The position numbers were made by a program, and so were the translations under genes. From Budorcas taxicolor (Eukaryota > Chordata > Mammalia > Artiodactyla > Bovidae), in NCBI RefSeq assembly GCF_023091745.1, contig NC_068920.1, positions 8,246,001 to 8,310,000 of the forward strand: a stretch of 64,000 bases of DNA, read 5' to 3'. The notes beneath the pieces are model-generated. The model saw nothing but the letters and a program-made list of their open reading frames with translations. It searched no databases and was not told where the DNA came from. Position 1 is the stretch's first letter. The number at the start of each line of letters is the position of its first letter. Positions 58,513 through 64,000 of the stretch are shown here, one piece after another.

Positions 58513-61500
58513 TTGAGAGGGCCTCCTCTTGAGATGCGACGGGAACGCCAGGAATTCTTTCCTGAAGAAGCAGGGAAAGGATCCCTCACCTCGAGCTACG
58601 AGGCGGAAACGGGGCTCCTCTGGATGTGAGCGGGACCCTCGTGTTTCCTCTCGAGTGGAGACGGGTATGTCGGGGATCTTCTTGAGTTGCACCAAGGGTG
58701 TGAAAGACCCTTTCGACGTTCCAGAGGTGAGGTGTGATTAGCCCCGAGAAGCCTCTGCGGAAATGGGCCTCATCTCGCCTGCAGCGGAGAACCTCCTGGA
58801 TATTCTCGAGTTGCGGCAGGTCTTCTCGAGTTACGACGGGGACCTCATGGACCCGCTCTGGTGGCCTCAGGAAGGGCCAGTCCCTATGCGAGTTGCTAGG
58901 GGCCATCTCGGGATTCCTCTCCCGTCGAGTCCGGAGCCTGGGACCTTGTGTGGAGTCGGGGCCGGAACCTGAGGATTCCTGTCCAGTGTTGACATGGATT
59001 TTGGGGTGCCTCTGAGTCTCCCCAGGGGAGTCAGGCCTCGTCTTGATTGGGGGCATGCACCTGCGCTTCCCTCCCGAGCTGCAGCAGTAGGGTCACGCTT
59101 CCTGTCACGTGGATCAAGGGATCTGTGGCTTTCCCTCGAGGCTTTCCCTCGAGGCTTTCCACGAGGCTTTCCCACAGGGCTGTGCCACGTGCCACCTTGG
59201 TGTGAGTCGATCCTCGGCGTGAAAGACGAGCCGGTGAAGGGAAAAGAGGTTCCTCTGGAATGGACTGAGACATCTGGGGTACTCTTGGAATGGTGGCACG
59301 ACCCTGGAGTTCCTCTCGCCGTTCCTGTTGAGAGGGCCTCCTCTTGAGATGCGACGGGAACGCCGGGAATTCTTTCCCGACGAAGCAGGGAAAGGATCCC
59401 TCACCTCGAGCTACGAGGCGGAAACGGGGCTCCTCTGGATGTGGGCAGGACCCTCGTGTTTCCTCTCGAGTGGAGACGGGTATGTCAGGGAACTTCTTGA
59501 GTTGCACCAAGGGTGGGAAGGACCCTTTCGACGTTCCAGAGGTGAGGTGTGATTAGCCCCGAGAAGCCTCTGCGGAAATGGGCCTCATCTCGCCTGCAGG
59601 GGAGAACCTCCTGGATATTCTCGAGTTGCGGCAGGTCTTCTCGAGTTACGACGGGGACCTCAGGGACCCGCTCTGGTGGCCTCAGCATGGGCCAGTCCCC
59701 ATGCGAGTTGCTAGGGCCCATCTCGGGATTCCTCTCCCATCGATGCCGGGGCCTAAGACCTTGTGTGGAGTCGTGGCCGGAACCTGAGGATTCCTCTCCA
59801 GTGTTGACATGGATTTTGGGGTGCCTCTGAGTCTCCCCAGGGGAGTCAGGCCTCGTCTCGATTGGGGGCATGCACGTGCGCTTCCCTCCCGAGCTGCAGC
59901 AGTAGGGTCACGCTTCCTGTCACGTGGATCAAGGGATCTGTGGCTTTCCCTCGAGGCTTTCCCTCGAGGCTTTCCCACGACGCTTTCCCACAGGGCTGTG
60001 CCAAGTGCCACCTTGGTGTGAGTCGATCCTCGGCGTGAAAGACGAGCCGGTGAAGGGAAAAGAGGTTCCTCTGGAATGGACTGAGACATCTGGGGGACTC
60101 TTGGAATGGTGGCACGACCCTGGAGTTCCTCTCGCCGTTCCTGTTGAGAGGTCCTCTCTTGAGATGCGACGGGAACGCCGGGAATTCTTTCCCGAAGAAG
60201 CAGGGGAAAGGATCCTCACCTCGAGCTACGAGGCGGAAACGGGGCTCCTCTGGATGTGGGCGGGACCCTCGTGTTTCCTCTCGAGTGGAGACGGGAATGT
60301 CGGGGAACTTCTTGAGTTGCACCAAGGGTGTGAAGACCCTTTCGACGTTCCAGAGGTGAGGTGTGATTAGCCCCGAGAAGCCTCTGCGGAAATGGGCCTC
60401 CTCTCGCCTGTAGGGGAGAACCGGCTGGATTTTCTCGAGTTGCGGCAGGTCTTCTCGAGTACGACGGGGACCTCAGGGACCCGCTCTGGTGGCCTCAGGA
60501 AGAGCCAGTCCCCATGCGAGTTGCTAGGGGCCATCTCGGGATACCTGTCCCGTCGATGCTGGGGGCCTAAGGCATTGTGTGGAGTCGGGGCCGGAACCTG
60601 AGTATTCCTCTCCAGTGTTGACATGGATCTTGGGGTGCCTTTGAGTCTCCCCAGGGGAGTCAGGCTTCGTCTCGTGTAGGGGCATGCACGTGCGCTTTCC
60701 TCCCGAGCTGCAGCAGTAGGGTCACGCTTCCTGTCACGTGGATCAAGGGATCGGTGGCTTTCCCTCGAGGCTTTCCCAAGGGCTGTTCCACGTGCCACCT
60801 TGGTGTGAGTCCATCCTCGGCGTGTGAAAGACGAGCCGGTGAAGGGAAAAGAGATTCCTCTGGAATGGACTGAGACATCTGGGGGACTCTTGGAATGGTG
60901 GCACGACCCTGGAGTTCCTCGCGCCGTTCCTGTTGAGAGGGCCTCCTCTTGAGATGCGACGGGAACGCCGGGAATTCTTTCCCGACGAAGCAGGGAAAGG
61001 ATCCCTCACCTCGAGCTACGAGGGCGGAAACGGGGCTCCTCTGGATGTGGGCGGGACCCTCGTGTTTCCTCTTGAGTAGAGAAGGTATGTCGGGGAACTT
61101 CTTGAGTTGCACCAAGGTGTGAAGGACCCTTTCGACGTTCCAGAGGTGAGGTGTGATTAGCCCCGAGAAGCCTCTGCGGAAATGGGCCTCATCTCGCCTG
61201 CAGGGGAGAACCTCCTGGATATTCTCTAGTTGCGGCAGGTCTTCTCGAGTTACGACGGGGACCTCAGGGACCCGCTCTGGTGGCCTCAGGAAGGGCCAAG
61301 CCCCATGTGAGTTGCTAGGGGCCATCTCGGGATTCCTCTCCCGTCGAGTCCAGGGTCTAAGACCTTGTGTGGAGTCGGGGCCGGAACCTGAGGATTCCTC
61401 TCCAATGTTGACATTGATTTTTGGGTGCTCTGAGTCTCCCCAGGGGAGTCATGCCTCGTCTCGAGTGGGGGTATGCAAGTGCGCTTTCCTCTTGAGCTGC

Positions 61501-62541
61501 AGCAGTAGTGTCACGCTTCCTGTCCCGTGGATCAAGGGGATCTGTGGCTTTCCCTCGAGGCTTTCCCTCGAGGCTTTCCCACGAGGCTTTCCCCACAGGG
61601 GCTGTGCCAAGTGCCACCTTGGTGTGAGTCGATCCTCGCGTGAAAGACGAGCCGGTGAAGGGGAAAAGAGTATCCTCTGGAATGGACTGAGTCATCTGGG
61701 GGACTCTTGGAATGGTGGCACGACCCTGGAGTTCCTCTCGCCGTTCCTGTTGAGAGGGCCTCCTCTTGAGATGCGACCGGAACGCCCGGAATTCTTTCCC
61801 GACGAAGCAGGGAAAGGATCACTCACCTCGAGCTACGAGGCGGAAACGGGGCTCCTCTGGATGTGAGCGGGACCCTCGTGTTTCCTCTCGAGTGGAGACG
61901 GGTATGTCGGGGAACTTCTTGAGTTGCACCAAGGGTGTGAAGATCCTTTCGACGTTCCAGAGGTGAGGTGTGATTTGCCCCGAGAAGCCTCTGCGGAAAT
62001 GGGCCTCCTCTCGCCTGTAGGGGAGAACCGGCTGGATTTTCTCGAGTTGCGGCAGGTCTTCTCGAGTTACGACGGGGACCTCAGGGACCCGCTCTGGTGG
62101 CCTCAGGAAGGGCCAGTCCCCATGCGAGTTGCTAGGGGCCATATCGGGATACCTGTCCCGTCGATGCTGGGGCCTAAGGCATTGTGTGGAGTCGGGGCCG
62201 GAACCTGAGTATTCCTCTCCAGTGTTGACATGGATCTTGGGGTGCCTTTGAGTCTCCCCAGGGGAGTCAGTCTTCGTCTCGTGTAGGGGCATGCACGTGC
62301 GCTTTCCTCCCGAGCTGCAGCAGTAGGGTCACGCTTCCTGTCACGTGCATCAAGGGATCGGTGGGCTTTCCCTCGAGGCTTTCCCAATGGGCTGTTTCCA
62401 CGTGCCACCTTGGTGTGAGTCGATCCTCGGCGTGAAAGACGAGCCGGTTGAAGGGAAAAGAGGTTCCTCTGGAATTGACTGAGACATCTGGGGGACTCTT
62501 GGAATGGTGGCACGACCCTGGAGTTCCTCTCGCCGTTCCTG
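58513..62541 (+). repeat. Pentameric higher-order repeat, unit P4 (4,029 bp)
   Basis: Corresponds to P2, including the CGCCAGGAATTC start. The first two monomers are clean (815 and 816 bp to the next landmark), then lengths drift to 789, 817 and 792 bp because of many single-base indels from about 60155 on. Monomer order is otherwise intact. Confidence 0.86.
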
Positions 62542-64000
62542 TTGAGAGGGCCTCCTCTTGAGATGCGACGGGAACGCCAGGAATTCTTTCCTGAAGAAGC
62601 AGGGGGAAAGGATCCCTCACCTCGGCTACGAGGCGGAAACGGGGCTCCTCTGGATGTGAGCGGGACCCTCGTGTTTCCTCTCGAGTGGAGACGGGTATGT
62701 CGGGGATCTTCTTGAGTTGCACCAAGGGTGTGAAAGACCCTTTCGACGTTCCAGAGGTGAGGTGTGATTAGCCCCGAGAAGCCTCTGCGGAAATGGGCCT
62801 CATCTCGCCTGCAGCGGAGAACCTCCTGGATATTCTCGAGTTGCGGCAGGTCTTCTCGAGTTACGACGGGGACCTCATGGACCCGCTCTGGTGGCCTCAG
62901 GAAGGGCCAGTCCCTATGCGAGTTGCTAGGGGCCATCTCGGGATTCCTCTCCCGTCGAGTCCGGAGCCTGGGACCTTGTGTGGAGTCGGGGCCGGAACCT
63001 GAGGATTCCTGTCCAGTGTTGACATGGATTTTGGGGTGCCTCTGAGTCTCCCCAGGGGAGTCATGCCTCGTCTTGATTGGGGGCATGCACCTGCGCTTCC
63101 CTCCCGAGCTAGCAGCAGTAGGGTCACGCTTCCTGTCACGTGGATCAAGGGATCTGTGGCTTTCCCTCGAGGCTTTCCCTCGAGGCTTTCCACGAGGCTT
63201 TCCCACAGGGCTGTGCCACGTGCCACCTTGGTGTGAGTCGATCCTCGGCGTGAAAGACGAGCCGGTGAAGGGAAAAGAGGTTCCTCTGGAATGGACTGAG
63301 ACATCTGGGGTACTCTTGGAATGGTGGCACGACCCTGGAGTTCCTCTCGCCGTTCCTGTTGAGAGGGCCTCCTCTTGAGATGCGACGGGGAACGCCGGGA
63401 ATTCTTTCCCGACGAAGCAGGGAAAGGATCCCTCACCTCGAGCTACGAGGCGGAAACGGGGCTCCTCTGGATGTGGGGCAGGACCCTCGTGTTTTCCTCT
63501 CGAGTGGAGACGGGTATGTCAGGGAACTTCTTGAGTTGCACCAAGGGTGGGAAGGACCCCTTTCGACGTTCCAGAGGTGAGGTGTGATTAGCCCCGAGAA
63601 GCCTCTGCGGAAATGGGCCTCATCTCGCCTGCAGGGGAGAACCTCCTGGATATTCTCGAGTTGCGGCAGGTCTTCTCGAGTTACGACGGGGACCTCAGGG
63701 ACCCGCTCTGGTGGCCTCAGCATGGGCCAGTCCCCATGCGAGTTGCTAGGGCCCATCTCGGGATTCCTCTCCCATCGATGCCGGGGGCCTAAGACCTTGT
63801 GTGGAGTCGTTGGCCGGAACCTGAGGATTCCTCTCCAGTGTTGACATGGATTTTGGGGTGCCTCTGAGTCTCCCCAGGGGAGTCAGGCCTCGTCTCGATT
63901 GGGGGGCATGCACGTGCGCTTCCCTCCCGAGCTGCAGCAGTAGGGTCACGCTTCCTGTCACGTGGATCAAGGGATCTGTGGCTTTCCCTCGAGGCTTTCC
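60150..64000 (+). other. Indel-rich terminal stretch, probably lower sequence accuracy
   Basis: Relative to the sister copies at about 48850-52700, I noticed over two dozen one- or two-base indels and very few substitutions. Insertions include 60201 (CAGGGGAAAG), 60562, 60824 (GGCGTGTGAAAG), 61593 (TTCCCCACAGGGG), 62605 (CAGGGGGAAAG), 63493 (GTGTTTTCC) and 63903 (GGGGGGCATG). Deletions include 60156, 60460, 61083, 61115 and 61638. Most fall in runs of one base. Such changes are nearly absent in the preceding 60 kb. Their density and type suggest uncorrected single-molecule read errors or a contig edge. Confidence 0.78.
62542..64000 (+). repeat. Start of a fifth pentamer unit (P5), partial
   Basis: The monomer from 62542 has the first-monomer markers (CGCCAGGAATTC, CCTCATGGACCC, GGAGCCTGGGACC). 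The next, from 63359, has the second-monomer markers (GTATGTCAGGGAAC, CCTCAGCATGGGCC). It therefore continues the pentamer directly, unlike the first 14-monomer copy, which diverges at the equivalent point. It is cut by the window end and carries numerous indels. Confidence 0.82.

Larger units (their letters stand above)
1..64000 (+). repeat. Satellite I-like tandem array, ~816-bp monomers, entire window
   Basis: The window is one head-to-tail array with all monomers in the same orientation. I followed one landmark (TTGAGAGGGCCTCCTCTTGA, with small variations) through every copy. It starts at 319, 1135, 1951, 2766, 3582, 4398, 5214, 5991, 6807, 7584, 8400, 9215, 10031, 10846 and so on to 61750, 62542 and 63359, 79 copies in all. 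Spacing is mostly 814-817 bp, with shorter classes near 777, 789 and 803 bp. Length, GC richness, the EcoRI site and the 31-bp internal period fit ruminant satellite I. Caprine is favoured over bovine 1.715 because that unit is about 1.4 kb, but cervid satellite I is also about 0.8 kb. Satellites of this family lie at pericentromeres and centromeres. No gene or mobile element interrupts the array. Confidence 0.95.
52871..64000 (+). repeat. 14-monomer amplified block, second copy, cut by window end
   Basis: Landmarks follow the first copy: 53687, 54490, 55304, 56120, 56908, 57724, 58513 and 59328 match 42388, 43191, 44006, 44822, 45610, 46426, 47215 and 48030. One base is missing near 55218 (GTGAAGGAAAAGAGG). 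Up to about 60.1 kb the two copies are close to identical; after that single-base indels appear. The true right edge lies outside the window. Confidence 0.87.

Noticed and set aside
61153..61866. 237-codon plus-strand open reading frame
   Set aside because: Several monomer frames are joined by single-base indels near 61429, 61537 and 61593; the sister copies break it.
62103..63206. 367-codon minus-strand open reading frame
   Set aside because: It arises only in the indel-rich terminal stretch; sister copies without those indels have stops. It is most likely a product of sequence errors.
1..64000. Bacterial or viral tandem amplification
   Set aside because: No replication, packaging or integrase genes, no coding sequence at all, and an architecture that matches ruminant satellite I.
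1..64000. Bovine 1.715 satellite as the exact identity
   Set aside because: That unit is about 1.4 kb; here the spacing is 777-817 bp throughout. The shared 31-bp sub-repeat indicates relationship, not identity.

Overview
This 64-kb window is a single uninterrupted array of satellite DNA. Every base I can place belongs to a tandemly repeated, head-to-tail monomer of about 816 bp, always in the same orientation, and I count 79 copies of one fixed landmark. I see no protein-coding gene, RNA gene, transposable element, CRISPR array or unique sequence.

Organism. The monomer is GC- and CpG-rich, carries an EcoRI site (GAATTC) in most copies, and is built from a degenerate 31-bp sub-repeat. That matches what is known of the ruminant satellite I family: sheep and goat satellite I (about 0.8 kb), the related bovine 1.715 satellite (about 1.4 kb, 31-bp sub-repeats) and cervid satellite I (about 0.8 kb, 31-bp sub-repeats). 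The 816-bp length points most to a caprine bovid (sheep or goat), with another bovid or a deer as the alternative. The likely location is pericentromeric or centromeric heterochromatin. The family assignment is from memory of its architecture; no alignment was run.

Structure at four scales. (1) A 31-bp ladder runs through most of the monomer. (2) A 13-bp minisatellite inside each monomer has 2, 3 or 4 units and, with a separate 13-bp deletion, explains nearly all length classes (about 777, 789, 803 and 816 bp). (3) Groups of monomers form local higher-order repeats: dimers near 5-7.5, 9-12.4, 21-24.6 and 26.9-29.8 kb, and a pentamer of about 4,024 bp repeated from about 43 kb to the end. (4) Blocks of many kilobases are duplicated: 1-7558 recurs at 16236-23793 (20 monomers away, only three substitutions noticed), and about 41.75-51.7 kb recurs at about 53.05-63.0 kb (14 monomers away). 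The regions between are mosaics whose best match jumps by whole monomers, as expected of unequal exchange and gene conversion.

Layout. 1-7558 is copy 1 of the 16.2-kb-spaced duplication; 7559-9119 holds mixed monomers; 9120-12406 is a dimer pair; 12407-14924 is a mosaic of material from the first 9 kb; 14925-16235 is mixed; 16236-23793 is copy 2; 23794-26854 is the end of a dimer plus diverged monomers; 26855-29840 is a dimer pair; 29841-41750 is a mosaic of recurring one- to two-monomer blocks; 41750-64000 is the recently amplified zone with nested pentamers. From about 60.15 kb onward the sequence suddenly carries many single-base insertions and deletions relative to its sister copies, which looks like reduced sequence quality rather than biology.

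The numerous open reading frames, up to 367 codons, are by-products of a stop-poor GC-rich repeat whose commonest length is divisible by three. None is offered as a gene.
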